Shown here piece after piece: positions 47,423-58,539 of a DNA stretch of 64,000 bases (positions within the stretch are counted from its first letter, which is position 1; every line of letters begins with the position of its first letter). The notes below the pieces were generated by a model. That model had not been told where the DNA came from, made no database searches, and worked only from the letters and a program-made list of their open reading frames with translations. The translations under genes and the position numbers were made by a program. Origin of the DNA: Cladophialophora immunda (Eukaryota; Ascomycota; Eurotiomycetes; Chaetothyriales; Herpotrichiellaceae); NCBI RefSeq assembly GCF_000835495.1, contig NW_015622543.1:5134619-5198618 (forward strand). The letters are read 5' to 3'.

Positions 47423-48447
47423 TGTCGTCGCAGGTTGGTTGTTACTGCAGAAGACTTACTTGCAATGAAGTATGAGTGAGGGAGAGACATTTTACTTCAA
47501 TCAGGCCGGCCTTTTATATAGTCCTCGAGAGGGCCACATCATGTGAGGTCTTCAGTAAAGGGCGCTACCATGCGATGGTCTGCTTGAAATTAATGTCGAC
47601 GGCCATTGGTTGCGACATGCCTCCATCATCGTACTCGGGTCTGAGCTATGCTGGACTTGGACAGACAATCATACATACATCACAGAGAGACCAAGGGTTC
47701 TACCTTTCGGTGACAGTTGGTAGCAACGCTTTTTGCCTGCGAAGTCCGCACCTACGCCTAGGCGGCGAGGTGCGCCTCGTAGGACGTATTTAGTGCCTTC
47801 CGATTTGAAACTGGTGCGTGCCACTGCCCAGGCAGACGCGTTTTATCGCGACTGGTACGTTGCTCGGCACGAGCTCCAGGCCTGGAAGCGTACAAGTCTG
47901 ACGCGGCCGCGTAGTCTGACTGAGATGCTCATGGAATTCGTAGAGGATACGCGGCCAGAGTCTCGACCGAGTACTAGAGAGGCACCAGCGAGTCTGGCCG
48001 AGCAACCAAATGTGCACAGATCTAGACGAGGCGGAGCTCAAACCTCGAGATTTTCGCTTTCCTGATAGGGTTAGCCTGATTGTGGGAAGAATACGCAGTA
48101 GGGGCCGTTCAATACAACCCATCCCGCACTACATCAACGGCGCTAGACCCATTCAGATCAGACCGCGCTTACTGGTTTCCCCAGAAAAGAACAACGAGCC
48201 TTCGTCGAGCCCTCTGGGAACCATGCGGCCGAGGTTTCCGGGTTGTAAGGGCGGGGTTGACTCACGCGCCACTGCCATCCATGACCGATAGCAAATGAGC
48301 CTTCCCGGGCTTGCAGGGACGAAGCGATGCAGCTCACGGTTCACAAATGATAAGGATGCCTATATATTGGTCAAGTCCATCGATCTGACAACTTCTATGC
48401 CTGGATGTGTTAGCCCAGCACGCACTTATTTCTTGACAAGTGGTACG
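47423..48447. other. Intergenic region with divergent promoters; no supported gene
   Basis: It separates the minus-strand oxidase from the plus-strand permease and should contain both promoters. Overlapping frames on both strands (47733-48065, 47790-48122, 48010-48291) have no family likeness and no splice support. The frame upstream of the permease ATG is open to an earlier ATG at 48295, a possible alternative start adding 51 residues. Confidence 0.5.
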
Positions 48448-50339
48448 ATGGACACCAAATCGGCTGAAGGTCGCGGAGAAGGTCAGGCATGTCGTTCTAG
48501 ATCCAGTGTCGATGCTAACAGACAAACACAAGTTGTTGAAGGTCCAGCCGCAACTGCTGCAAGCTCTACTTTGGGTAGTGAAATATCCCTGATCAATGCT
48601 CCGAAAAAGAAGCAATTCGGCATCCTCACCATTACATCCCTAGCATTCGTCATCTGCAACAGCTGGGCTGGTATCTCAGGTAGTCTCCAATTAGCACTAC
48701 TTGCAGGCGGCCCTGTGACCCTGGTGTATGGCGTCCTCATCAGCTCTATCGTCTACATCTGTATCGCTCTTTCTCTTGCAGAGCTTGCAAGTGTCTACCC
48801 CACTGCTGGCGGCCAATATCACTTCACATCAATCCTGGCACCGGATTCGATCAATCGGGGCATCTCATTCGCGTGTGGGCTCGTGTCATTGCTGTCGTGG
48901 ATCGCCATCGGGAGTTCCGTGACCCTCATACCCGCACAGCAGATTCCAGCCCTGGTCGCCACCTACAGTCCCTCATTTGTCCAACACCCGTGGCATGTCT
49001 TCCTCATCTACGAAGGAGTTGCGCTGGTGGTGCTTGCGTACAATTTATTCGCCCTCAAACGCACTCCGTGGGTGCACGAGATAGGATGTAAGTCAGTCCA
49101 CGTTCTGAACCGAGGATACCAGTACTGACCACTTCTTTGCCGTGTGCTAGTCTGCCTCACGATCGCCCTTTTCCTGATCTCCTTTATTGCCATCCTCGCT
49201 CGCTCCAGTCCAAAAGCCCCAAACTCACTCGTCTGGTCTACCTGGATCAACTATACCGGCTGGTCCGATGGAGTCTGTTTCATCTTGGGTCTTTCAACAT
49301 CGTGCTTCATGTTTATCGGCTTGGATGCAGCGACCCATTTGGCCGAAGAATGTACCAACGCTGGCCGTACAGTGCCGAAAGCTGTCCTTGGTGCAATCAT
49401 CATCGGCTTCTGCACCGCGTTTCCTTACGCGGTCGCTGTTCTTTATGGGATCACAGATGTGGACGCCATCATAACATCTACTACGTAAGCTCATTCTGCT
49501 TTGATTATCAGGACAATTAACTAACTAATCGCAGATATATACCGTTGGTAGTGTCACAGCAGTGTCTCCGTTCGGTCAACTTTGCAACGGTCCTTTCTTG
49601 TGGCGGCATCATCATGGCATTCTTTGCCCTCAATGCCGTTCAAGAGACCACATCTCGACTCGCATGGAGTTTTGCCCGTGACAATGGGCTAGTTTTCTCA
49701 AAGCATCTGCACCGAATCCATCCCCGTCTTCAGGTGCCTGTTTGGTCTCTCCTCCTAACCTGGGCTATTCTAGCCATATGTGGATGCATATATCTTGCTT
49801 CTAGCACAGGTAAGAACAATCTGGATGTCTGTCCTTTCCCTGCACATTATACCAGATTGGACAATCCCACTCTTGGGTACAACATCGTGCACGAAGAGAA
49901 CTTTTGCTGATCTTCACAAACAGCCTTCAATGCTCTGGTCAACTCGGCCGTCGTGCTCCAACAAGTATCTTTCTTGATCCCGATCGCCTTGCTTCTCTAC
50001 CGGAAGCGTGATTCAAGATACTTGCCCAAAAGCCGCTCCTTCGCACTACCACGTGGACTTGGATTTGCGATCAACGTCCTGGCTGTGCTGTTTACATCAG
50101 TCACAACCATATTTTTCTGCTTTCCTCTCTTACTGCCTGTTACTGCATCATCGATGAGTATATCACACTTGCGTCGTGCCATGAGGCCAAAGGACTAACC
50201 TCATCGATCAGATTACACTTCCGCGATCCTCGGAATCGGGCTGGTCTTGGGTGTTTTGAACTGGATTTTGCATGCTAGGAAGCACTATCAAGGACCCCAT
50301 ATGGACCTACAAGGCATACTCGCGGAAGCAAGAATGTAA
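48448..50339 (+). CDS. Amino-acid/choline-type permease (APC superfamily), five exons, 536 aa
   Basis: Plasma-membrane proton-coupled uptake carrier of the fungal GABA/choline permease group. Exons 48448-49087, 49151-49484, 49535-49809, 49924-50157 and 50212-50339; total 1611 nt, all junctions GT-AG and in phase. A hydrophilic N-terminus is followed by about twelve membrane segments, beginning GILTITSLAFVICNSWAGISG and GGPVTLVYGVLISSIVYICIA. Typical family signatures are LAELASVYPTAGGQYHF, FIGLDAATHLAEE and FARDNGLVFSKHLHRIHPRLQVPVW. The C-terminus ends GPHMDLQGILAEARM. ATG 48448 is preferred over 48295 because family members start near here. The neighbouring amine oxidase suggests an amine or amino-acid substrate (inference). 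Confidence 0.92.
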
Positions 50340-50453
50340 ATCATTTACACAGGGCTTGACCAGGGCAAAAACTGTACTTGGCTGTGTCGACAGAGGACGC
50401 GTTTTGATCCGGGCTGTTGCTAAGCTATAGATACAAATATTCTGAGCGACCAG

Positions 50454-50834
50454 ATGGAAGATTTAGATCACCTGCGCAGCATCTTCGCAAAAGCTACCCC
50501 TGGGTGAATCCGGGATCCTTTCATTATCGGCATAGCGACGGCCCTGGTGATCACTGTCGTCTTTTTCACCTCTATATTCAGCTGGCCCTCCGGCGCTGAT
50601 ACTCTGTTGCAGGATCTGATGTTACCATTAATACCTAGATTGGTTATTGAGCTCTTTTGTTGTATCTCTTACCTCCTCCCAACAATTATTCTTTACCTTC
50701 TCTACTCTAAGTCGAAAGACCTCTCTTCCGGGATCAGGGCTGATCTGGGCTCGGTCGGCGGCTACTGCTGGGGCACTCTCTTTTCGGCTCTATTAATGAC
50801 GGGAATGACGACGTTTGTTCACATCTTGGTCTAA
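50454..50834 (+). pseudogene. Small three-segment membrane protein with in-frame TGA
   Basis: From ATG 50454 the frame reads MEDLDHLRSIFAKATPG, then TGA (50505-50507), then IRDPFIIGIATALVITVVFF and two more hydrophobic segments (RLVIELFCCISYLLPTIILYLLY; GTLFSALLMTGMTTFVHILV), ending at TAA 50834. Without the stop it would be about 126 aa. Both sides of the TGA look coding, and no adequate intron spans it, so this is probably a nonsense mutation. Alternatively the gene begins elsewhere. No family is recognised. It lies 115 bp downstream of the permease on the same strand. Confidence 0.45.
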
Positions 50835-51186
50835 TGACACCCGATGAAAGGTCGTTAACTTTCATAGTGGCTCGGTCAAATACATAGGCTGTCTTTTTCG
50901 ACGCCATACTATACACTGAGAGTGAGGAACTTGGATAGTAAAATTGGGTGGTAAGGGCGTATGATTGGATAGGAGCCCACCGTGCCTGTGACCTGCTTGG
51001 CAAAATCAGGGGGCTGGACAGTTGTCTCCTCGGAACAATCTGAAGCGCACCCAGCATTCAGAGGAGCGGGTTCGATTTGCTTGAGGGCTCGGATATGGAG
51101 TGATAGTGTAATCGAGCAGTGCTCGAGTTTAAGGGCCACCACGTTACCCGCTCATGATCGAAAGTCACTTTCGAAGTCACTCTCTT

Positions 51187-51914
51187 CTACCTCAATTGGG
51201 CCCTCGTCCTGTTCAATTGCTCATGTATCTGCTGTATCCGTGACAGTCGCTTGAACTCCTTTTCCAGGCGAGCATACCGTTTCTTGCGGCTGATTCGATC
51301 ACTATGACGCCTCACTTGCTTCATGGCAGGTCTTGCGCCAGCAGAGGATTCCACGCGATTGTGATGATTCCGCATTTCAACCTGTCCTTCTGCCATTGAG
51401 TTAACACGTATGGAAGCTGCCGATGAAGTGGTCTGTGGCCCCGGTACGATGGCCTCCTTGGAAGGGACGCGAGTTAGAGACGTAAGAACGAGCTTTCGGG
51501 GCGTCAACTGCCGGTTGTTTGAGATGACAGAGTGTAATTCTGCTAGGGGTTCTCTTGTGCATTTAACTGCTGTGGCTGTGTTTTTTGGCTCGGGCGAGGA
51601 CTGGCTGAAAATTTCCAGTATTGATCTGAATAAGCCTTTTTCTCGCGCAGGGTCCCAGACAATGTGTCGACTGGCAACATGTCCCGGAAGATGGCCCTTC
51701 GGAAGATGTGAAACATCAGAAGCAGGAACACGGAGGCTAAGCTGAGTGATCCCAACGCTATGCAACTATAGTCGAGGCCCAACGGGGACCCCTGAGCCCG
51801 AACTGGCTTCTGCGAATGGGCATCAGGCAGCGCTCCCTGTGGCTCGCCCAGTGCTCGGGCACGCTCCCCCGTCCTCTGCCGTGGCTCCCGCGACGCTCTC
51901 CTGTGCTCAGCCAT
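51187..51914 (-). CDS. Probable small protein with TM segment and basic coiled-coil C-terminus; splice or frameshift unresolved
   Basis: Two overlapping minus-strand frames look like parts of one gene. From ATG 51914, frame one gives a charged N-terminus (MAEHRRASREPRQRTGERAR) and a membrane segment (YSCIALGSLSLASVFLLLMFHIF). Frame two, to the stop at 51187, gives LFRSILEIFSQSSPEPKN..., then a basic coiled tail (RHSDRISRKKRYARLEKEFK, IHEQLNRTRAQLR). A 53-bp segment ending TTATTCAG could be an intron joining them in phase, but its donor (GTTGCC) is poor. A frameshift in a run of five A is the alternative. No family is recognised. Confidence 0.4.
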
Positions 51915-52236
51915 TCCTCCTCGATGCTCCGTCACGTGCCCAACTAAAGCGGCCTCGCTCCCTTTCCTGAATAAAAAAGGGAAGGGATAAAGCACAGTTC
52001 GGGGCATATATAATGTATATATATATATACATACTTTTATAGAGAGTGAAGAATGGCGGTCGTTCTTCCCCCGAACAAGTGCATCACACCCAAGCAGGAC
52101 TCGATCTCTGCGGTCCTCCTGAGCCTTCAGCCTTGCCACTTTGTGACTCGGCGCTCAGTCAGCCTCCTGTTCCTTTGAATACCCTACTTTTATGGTTCAC
52201 ATTAGGGATCGACGTCCCCGCCACGGCGATCACCTC
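51915..52236. other. Short intergenic region with (TA)n run
   Basis: It lies between two minus-strand genes and contains a TATATATATATA run near 52013-52028. It probably holds the promoter of the TM/coiled-coil gene and the 3' end of the ankyrin-like gene. Confidence 0.5.
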
Positions 52237-53259
52237 TCAATTTTGTTTTGTAGTGTCTTCATCAGAACTCGAGTCGTCGAGCTGCTGTTCCACAGATTCT
52301 TTGCTGGCAGGGGTGGGATTGCTTCCACTCTTCGACAATGGCCACCACGATTTGGCTGAGCCACTTCCATCTGCCGAGCTGCTTGGATCTTTGGCCTTTT
52401 CGTCTTTATTCTCCATTCGTGTACTGAATGGCCACCATTTCCTGCCGCCTTTCGAAGTCTGGTCGGTGCTTCGGCTGTCAGACTTGCTTGATTGCCGTTC
52501 CAGGCTTTCGATATATTGTTCCACCAGTGCAATCAGTTGTCTGTCTTGGGTTGCTTGCGCGTCACCAAGCAACTGCTGAGCCAGTGTTAGGTCGTAGTCG
52601 TCCCGATCCAGCTTCAAACGTGCATTCAGGAGTACTTCCAGGGCGTCAGGGCGTCTGCGCTCGATTGCAGAGAAGATGGGATAGGACAGCTGGGTGGTCT
52701 TCGAAGCCATCCTTTTGATGATGTCCAGGGGTTGGTTGTGCTGAACGGCTGGCAACAGCGCTGCACCAACGCGATATGTGTAGCTGCCTGGCATGCCACC
52801 TTCGAATGCTCCGTGATCCAGAAGAATGCGGACGAATGGCGCGTTTTCGGCACCACCTTCACAAGCTTTACTCAAGATGCTCGTCATGTTGTCACTATAT
52901 TCAAAGGTAACGACCTCGGCCGAGTAGGAACAAATCAACTGAAGCATGTCCAGGTCGAATGTTCGTTTGAGGAGCGCACCGACGACTGCACCAGTGTAAA
53001 AGTCAAATGCCGGGTACATCGAGTGTAGGTAACGGACGATGGACTGCTGTCCGTGGGAAATCGCCGCTGCGAAAAGGTCTTGTGGCGATTCGAGGTGCTT
53101 CGTGGAATCCTCGCTCGTTTTGGCGCCGAGCTCATCGAACAGCGTTTTTAAGATATCGAGCTGACCATCTTTGCATGCTTGGATCATCGCTTCCTGCTTA
53201 TGAGGCAACGTCCTAGGATCCGGTACTTTCTGCTCGGGTGAGGAAAGAGATTGGGCCAT
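52237..53259 (-). CDS. Ankyrin-repeat-like protein, 340 aa, intronless
   Basis: ATG 53259 to stop 52237 in one exon. The first roughly 230 residues show degenerate ankyrin helices: MIQACKDGQLDILKTLFDELGA, LFAAAISHGQQSIVRYLHSM, FVRILLDHGAFEG and AIERRRPDALEVLLNARLKL. A helical stretch (LIALVEQYIESLERQ) follows. The C-terminal third is disordered, Ser/Lys/Asp-rich, with two WWP repeats (GRKWWPFSTR and KSWWPLSKSG) and an acidic tail (DDSSSDEDTT). It is probably an intracellular protein-interaction scaffold. Such loose ankyrin proteins are common in ascomycetes without assigned functions. No defect seen. Confidence 0.8.
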   Translation of the reverse strand: MAQSLSSPEQKVPDPRTLPHKQEAMIQACKDGQLDILKTLFDELGAKTSEDSTKHLESPQDLFAAAISHGQQSIVRYLHSMYPAFDFYTGAVVGALLKRTFDLDMLQLICSYSAEVVTFEYSDNMTSILSKACEGGAENAPFVRILLDHGAFEGGMPGSYTYRVGAALLPAVQHNQPLDIIKRMASKTTQLSYPIFSAIERRRPDALEVLLNARLKLDRDDYDLTLAQQLLGDAQATQDRQLIALVEQYIESLERQSSKSDSRSTDQTSKGGRKWWPFSTRMENKDEKAKDPSSSADGSGSAKSWWPLSKSGSNPTPASKESVEQQLDDSSSDEDTTKQN

Positions 53260-54433
53260 TTTGGCCTTTAGAAGCGCTGACTCCGAAAAGAGAACGATGA
53301 TAGAATTCGGGACAACGTGTGTTTGGTGCTGATATTTGAGCAGGGAGTTCCACCATATTTGTATCTAGCACACACAAATGGCTACCGTCTCACTTGACGC
53401 GGACCAGTGGTGGTCAAATCCTAAATTGGGGGCTAGCACCCAAACTCAGACAAGCCAGCAGGCTCGGTAAATGGGACATCTCATGGAGAATGGCTACACT
53501 AGATGTGGGTGGCGCCTTGCAGTCAGATACGCGCCGTGGTCTTGCGGGCTATGTATCTACAAAGTGAGAAGGTGGAAAGGTGGCTCGACACGCCTAGTGG
53601 TCAAGAGAAGGCCGCGGCCAGTCAGGCTTGGCGCTTCGAGCTTGATCTTGTTTTGGTAGACGCCAACCATAACCTAAACCTAATCGCTTAATCTAATGTC
53701 TGCAAGGCTGCGAGTAAGTTAATCTTGAGCATTTTCAAGTTATTCATGACCTATTTGTAACCCGACTTGTGGCTGATGAAAGAGTTTCGTCAGCCCTATT
53801 TTGTACTTCAAGCCCGACAGCTCTACAGATTAAGCAGACGACCCTTGATTAGCGCGGCAAAGTGTCAGGTCTGGCCTGGGCAAATCTGCTTCGTAGGCGC
53901 GAAGCACGCGTCCACATTGATCGAAGGTGTATTGGTATGGCGCTTCGTTTGATGACGACCGACTGCGAAGGTCTGCTTGCTCAGCAGGCAGGAAACGCAG
54001 CTATGGACGCCGCGACTTGATCTTGCAAGCAGCTGCCGACGGAAGCGCATATTTGAGTTAGGCCAGGAAGATCACGGCCGACACGGCCTTCATCCTGAAA
54101 GTCCCAAGCGCTATGACAGAGCATACTAGACCTATTCCTAGGTCGAAACACCTCACATGGTATCATGATCGTATCTTGCGAAATGAAGGACCAGATTTAT
54201 GGCGGCAACGTGGAGGGACATGCAAAGTCCTTCATAGAGTCATGGAGTGTACTGCAACCTTCTGAAGTGCTATATAATGAGGACTTCCATGTTCCAATCA
54301 AGGCAGCCCCCTCATTCGAAAAACACCTGAATACTCAAAAACCATCATTTTCTAACAATGCGAAAGCCAAAGAGCCACGGGTTCTCTTTGTCAATTTACA
54401 GCACAAATTAGTCTCTTCCCGAAAACAGGATCG
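53260..54433. other. Intergenic region with divergent promoters
   Basis: About 1.17 kb between the minus-strand ankyrin-like gene and the plus-strand secreted-protein gene. Small frames (53471-53659, 53767-53952, 54165-54437) have no family likeness; the last overlaps the secreted-protein start and is probably 5' leader. No tRNA or obvious repeat was seen. Confidence 0.5.
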
Positions 54434-56326
54434 ATGACTCGGCTCTTGGCTTTGTTCTCGATCTGGCTGGGAACGCACGTCTTGTCCGCTACGGCTGGCA
54501 ATTGCTTTTCCGATCAGTCAAACGGGCCGGTAGCGTCTCCCCAAGGAAAAACAGTGCCTCCCAAGAAGTGTATCGGAGGACCTCCCACGGGAGAGTTATG
54601 GGCTTGTGAAGATCCGAGTATTGATTTTCCGACGGTTGAGTGTTTGATGGCGGATATGAAGACATGCGGAATCATCACCAACGGCGCCCCAAGTGTGTTT
54701 TACTCCTTCAATATCAAGGGGGGAGCGCAGATTTCCGCACTCCGCGATCGAATTACACCAACGGGCAACCTCTACAATGACGAGTGGGACGAAGCCTACT
54801 GGACAAGGGTCATGGCCGGTCGAAAGTCGGTTTTCCGCCTGGATATAAACGCGAGGTTGCAGGTCTTCATTGCTCGCTCTGCAGAGGCGTTTGGACGACT
54901 TGCCAGCGGTGATGTCTTTGTTTATGTTCCGCATCTAGAATGCCCAGAACAGCCCAATAACGGGTTGCTCGGTTCTTTTCAGACCGGTATTCCTGACCCC
55001 AACGATCCCAACCCTGGTCCCAATATCTTCCAGACTTTTGAGCTCCCAAGCTTGCAACGTAACCCTACCGTCACCCGAATCATCAGCGTTGACATCAACA
55101 ACAACGATCAACAACATGTTGATTGGGAGAATGGGCAATCCCCACCTGGACTGAATAACCCTCTCATGCCTGCGAGCACCGCGAGTGCCATGGTTGTTCC
55201 GCCTGTGCCTGCCGCTATGGGGCCATTCAAACGGGACACCAACACCAACAACACTACGATCCCTGATCCACCTACACTGTGTCCCCTCCCACTACCAGTA
55301 TCTACTTCTACCAGCACCGTGGCTTCGTCTGGAGCTTCTACAATCACCTCTCTTCCGAGTACACCTACCTGCGTCTTGCATAAGCAGGACCCTGACCAAG
55401 GCATTACCCAAGCATTCTGCCTGTGCCACAGCACTGCAACTCTATCACCTCTTTCCGTGCCGCTAACGGGCCAGTCAAGTGACAGCTGTGCATACACAAC
55501 CATCCCAGCCACCGCGAAAGAAGCCGTCACAACCTTTGCCTCTACCTACACGAGTAATTGCCAGGCTTGCTCTGAAGTCGGCTTGAACGCTCCTAGTTGC
55601 ACCACTATTGCCCAATGCACACCCACGAATGCGCAAGTGACCGTCCAAGCGGGCAGCTCTGCCGTGCATGTCGGCACTCTCACTGGCACAGCTCTTTACA
55701 CCTCTATTTCCAGCGCTTTGGAAAAATTATGCCCAACAGTAACCCAAACAAAGAGCTTCACAGTATGCGAGACAAGCAGTGTAGCCATCCAAGACATCGA
55801 GTATGTCAGTGCTGACAGCCTCGATAGTGGTGGCGAACTCGTGATCAAAGTAGCGGCAAGCTCCTATAACACAACCAGCCTCCGCGACGCGATGATTAAG
55901 TCAGCAGCCTTAACAGCCCAGAAAGGCTCTGAAAAGCCCAGCTCCTGCTCGAATCAGACGTACGTAACCCAACAGAAACGTGGCGTCGGACTTCCACCAT
56001 CGCGAGTCTTCGGCAGGAAAGCCCTAGACAATCTCTTCCAGCGCGACCGACCTGAAGCAGTCGTTGAACACTCTCTCCTCTGCCACACTAACTCTTTCGC
56101 TGGCGTGGGATACTTCTCACCTCAATGGCGGCAAGCCCAACTCCCTGGCGCGGAAGCATATATCGACGCGACGTGGGAGTTTCAAGCTGCTCCAGGAGGG
56201 GACTTCCTCTGTGATTTTATTGAAGATCTCGAAATCGGCTTGGCTGTGATTGCGCCGGAGTTTGCATTGGAGGATGTTGCTACTGTGCCTGAAATGCAGG
56301 CATTCTGTGCTGGGACGCTTGCTTGA
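54434..56326 (+). CDS. Large secreted protein of unknown function, 630 aa, intronless
   Basis: It begins MTRLLALFSIWLGTHVLSATAG, a clear signal peptide, so the product is probably secreted or wall-associated. Residues about 80-170 form a globular segment (APSVFYSFNIKGGAQISALR, YNDEWDEAYWTRVMAGRKSV, FGRLASGDVFVYVPHLECP). A Pro/Thr/Ser-rich linker follows, with likely O-glycosylation (residues about 230-310). A Cys-rich region contains CVLHKQDPDQGITQAFCLCH, CQACSEVGLNAPSC and LCPTVTQTKSFTVCET. A KR site (TQQKRGVG) near residue 515 could be a Kex2-type processing site. Family unknown to me. The length and single exon are unusual among its multi-exon neighbours. Confidence 0.82.
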   Translation: MTRLLALFSIWLGTHVLSATAGNCFSDQSNGPVASPQGKTVPPKKCIGGPPTGELWACEDPSIDFPTVECLMADMKTCGIITNGAPSVFYSFNIKGGAQISALRDRITPTGNLYNDEWDEAYWTRVMAGRKSVFRLDINARLQVFIARSAEAFGRLASGDVFVYVPHLECPEQPNNGLLGSFQTGIPDPNDPNPGPNIFQTFELPSLQRNPTVTRIISVDINNNDQQHVDWENGQSPPGLNNPLMPASTASAMVVPPVPAAMGPFKRDTNTNNTTIPDPPTLCPLPLPVSTSTSTVASSGASTITSLPSTPTCVLHKQDPDQGITQAFCLCHSTATLSPLSVPLTGQSSDSCAYTTIPATAKEAVTTFASTYTSNCQACSEVGLNAPSCTTIAQCTPTNAQVTVQAGSSAVHVGTLTGTALYTSISSALEKLCPTVTQTKSFTVCETSSVAIQDIEYVSADSLDSGGELVIKVAASSYNTTSLRDAMIKSAALTAQKGSEKPSSCSNQTYVTQQKRGVGLPPSRVFGRKALDNLFQRDRPEAVVEHSLLCHTNSFAGVGYFSPQWRQAQLPGAEAYIDATWEFQAAPGGDFLCDFIEDLEIGLAVIAPEFALEDVATVPEMQAFCAGTLA

Positions 56327-57432
56327 AAGCTTCAGGGACTTTGCAGTGTACGAAAAAGAGGTGGGTAGATATCTGGTCTCTCCTTCGTGCAACGCATAGC
56401 GGCGGAGTCATGGCGGATGAGATCTGGTGTTCTGGTGTTTGTGATGCTGTATCTGAGCCATCTTGGGAAAGGACTGTAAATTGTCGAAAACTCGTATGGT
56501 GTCGTGAAAAGTGTATAGTATATGTGCGTACAAAGTATCAGCATTGTTTTCAATTGCGCTTGACGTGAGCTCATGATTAGCGAACGTGACCCCTGGATAC
56601 TGGAGCGGATTTCCCGGCAACAACTTTACAGAAGAAGAAGCTGAAGGCGTGTTTTTTATGAACATGACAGTGTCCCACAGTATAACCCAGCCATTGCCCT
56701 TTTCATCGGCAACATTGACGAGAGAACTCTCGGCGTGGAAACGTTCGAGCAAGATGGTCAGGCAGTGTGGAAGATGCGAGCGACCCTCTTCGCATTTTCG
56801 GTCAGAAATAATACTTGGATAAGAGTGCTCCAGAGACACAGCAATCAGTCGCAGAGACATGCCGCATGCTGAGCAGGAAGTGCTCTACCCGTTTCTTTGA
56901 TTGGTTTAGAGGACCAAGTTGTAATTGCAGATCTCCAAGGCTCTGAGGGTGACAGTGCCCTCGATGAGGTGCTGGTTCGGTCGAGAAGCCCGAAGAGAGC
57001 AGAAAGGAAGGCATAAGTCTCCATTTTCAGAGCTCTCCTCTACCTTTCCTGTCTACTAATGGCTCCTCGCCTGCCTTTCCTAGCTCCCCCCTTCCTTTCC
57101 TGGCTCCTTTCGCCGCCAACAAGGAAACCGCCGAAGCCGCCGCGAAATGGGATCCGTCTTGGCCAAGCCGCTCCACTCCGCCCCGCCCCGCCCGTCAAAT
57201 TCCGCCGAAGAGCGACATTCATATCCACGACACATCCACGCGAGTTTCACCTGCACATATAAACACTATGCAGCTGGGCTGGAATCTATGGCAACCTTGT
57301 AGAGTGCTCATCTTTTCATTTACGGTGGCAGCATGCCATATTCTCTTCAAATCTATGTCTATATCTGGTTCATCTGTGGCTTCCTATTCCCAGAGGCGCC
57401 GACCATATACTTCTCATCGACTGCTCACAGTC
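56327..57432. other. Intergenic region, possible small ORF
   Basis: A minus-strand ATG-started frame 56408-56860 (150 codons) and an opposing frame 56586-56822 overlap; neither has a recognisable family or introns. The 57060-57200 stretch is pyrimidine- and Pro-codon-rich. I call no gene here. Confidence 0.4.
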
Positions 57433-58539
57433 CTATAGCTTTACATCCTTCTTTTCCTTCGGTTTTCTGGTAATGTTTCGACTAGCGTCCAAAATGAGGC
57501 TTGCATGTGTACTGCTCGCCACCAATTCCCCAGCTTCATCCCAAACCTCGATATTCAAATCGAACCGGCCATTCCTGATTGCCTTGGCCATTACTCGCAC
57601 AAACAACCACTCCACGCCCTCCTCTGGCAATAACTTTTTAACGTCCAAGTTCAAAGTGAGCGTCGGATACCAAAACTTGGCCCGCGGTTCATTTGATGTC
57701 AGGAATTTCTTGAGTTCGGCTTCGCTGTGTAGCCCGATTGCAGCCTCCTCGACGAAAGGATTGACATATGACTCGACGATTTGCGGAAACATATCAACCA
57801 CAAACCCAAGAGCGTCGTTGGTCCAGCGACCTGTGATGTTCTTGCTGGGATTGAGCGAAGGCGTCTTGGGCGCAAACCGAACCCACTGGTCCACTATTGC
57901 TCGGGGTCGACCAGACTGGCCCGGTGGTGGTCGGCGATCAGGCTGGACCAGGAAAATCTGAATATTTTGTGCGGCGCGACGGAAGGAAGGAAAGGGATCA
58001 TTTGCGCGAATAATGTAGTTTTCGTCTCGGCCTTTGGCACCCAAAAGCTCAAGATTCACAGGCAAAGCGGGCGGCCAGGGCTGATACTGGGTGTCAAGGC
58101 TCAGGCCCTCCTCGGTTGCAATCTTGCTCATGGTTATATAGCCTTGCACCTCATCCTGCCATTGATCATTGTGTTCTTGTTTTTGTGCCAGAACGACGTG
58201 TAAGTTGCTGATACGCGCACCCAATTTGATGTCTTTCACAGTGAAGACGGCCGGCCCCACGGAGGTGCGGCGCAGAAATTCCAGGTGCAAATTGATGGGG
58301 AGTGATCCGGAGTGATTGCGGTGGGTGCGAGACATATGGGCGCGCGCAACCATGAGGAAGGCCGAAGTAACGTAACCGCCATTGGGGACTAAAGCAGGAC
58401 GTTGTCAATCGGTGTAGAAAGAGAGTGCATCGCGCGACCTACCGGTTCCTATACACCATTCATTTTCGAAGGTGACAGCATATTGATGCGAGGAGATTTG
58501 CTTAACCGGAAGGACATCTGCGAATGTTGGAGGCGCCAT
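57433..58539 (-). CDS. Acyl-CoA thioesterase-like (double hot-dog) protein, two exons, 350 aa
   Basis: Expected to hydrolyse acyl-CoA thioesters. Exons 58443-58539 and 57433-58388 joined across a 54-bp intron; start ATG 58539 gives MAPPTFADVLPVKQISSHQY. The splice creates WCIGTVPNGGYVTSAFLMVA, the conserved N-terminal hot-dog helix motif of the fungal thioesterase-like superfamily (4HBT_3 type). Further matches are LEFLRRTSVGPAVFTVKDI and, near the C-terminus, WLFVRVMAKAIRNGRFDLNI and EVWDEAGELVASSTHASLIL. The length and the two-domain layout fit the family. The frame is intact and no special context is seen. Confidence 0.9.

Noticed and set aside
47733..48122. Overlapping ORFs on both strands upstream of the permease
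   Set aside because: Arg/Ser-rich translations with no family and no splice signals, in a position expected for divergent promoters.
56408..56860. 150-codon ATG-started minus-strand ORF
   Set aside because: No recognisable domain and an opposing frame within it; it probably lies in untranslated or intergenic sequence.
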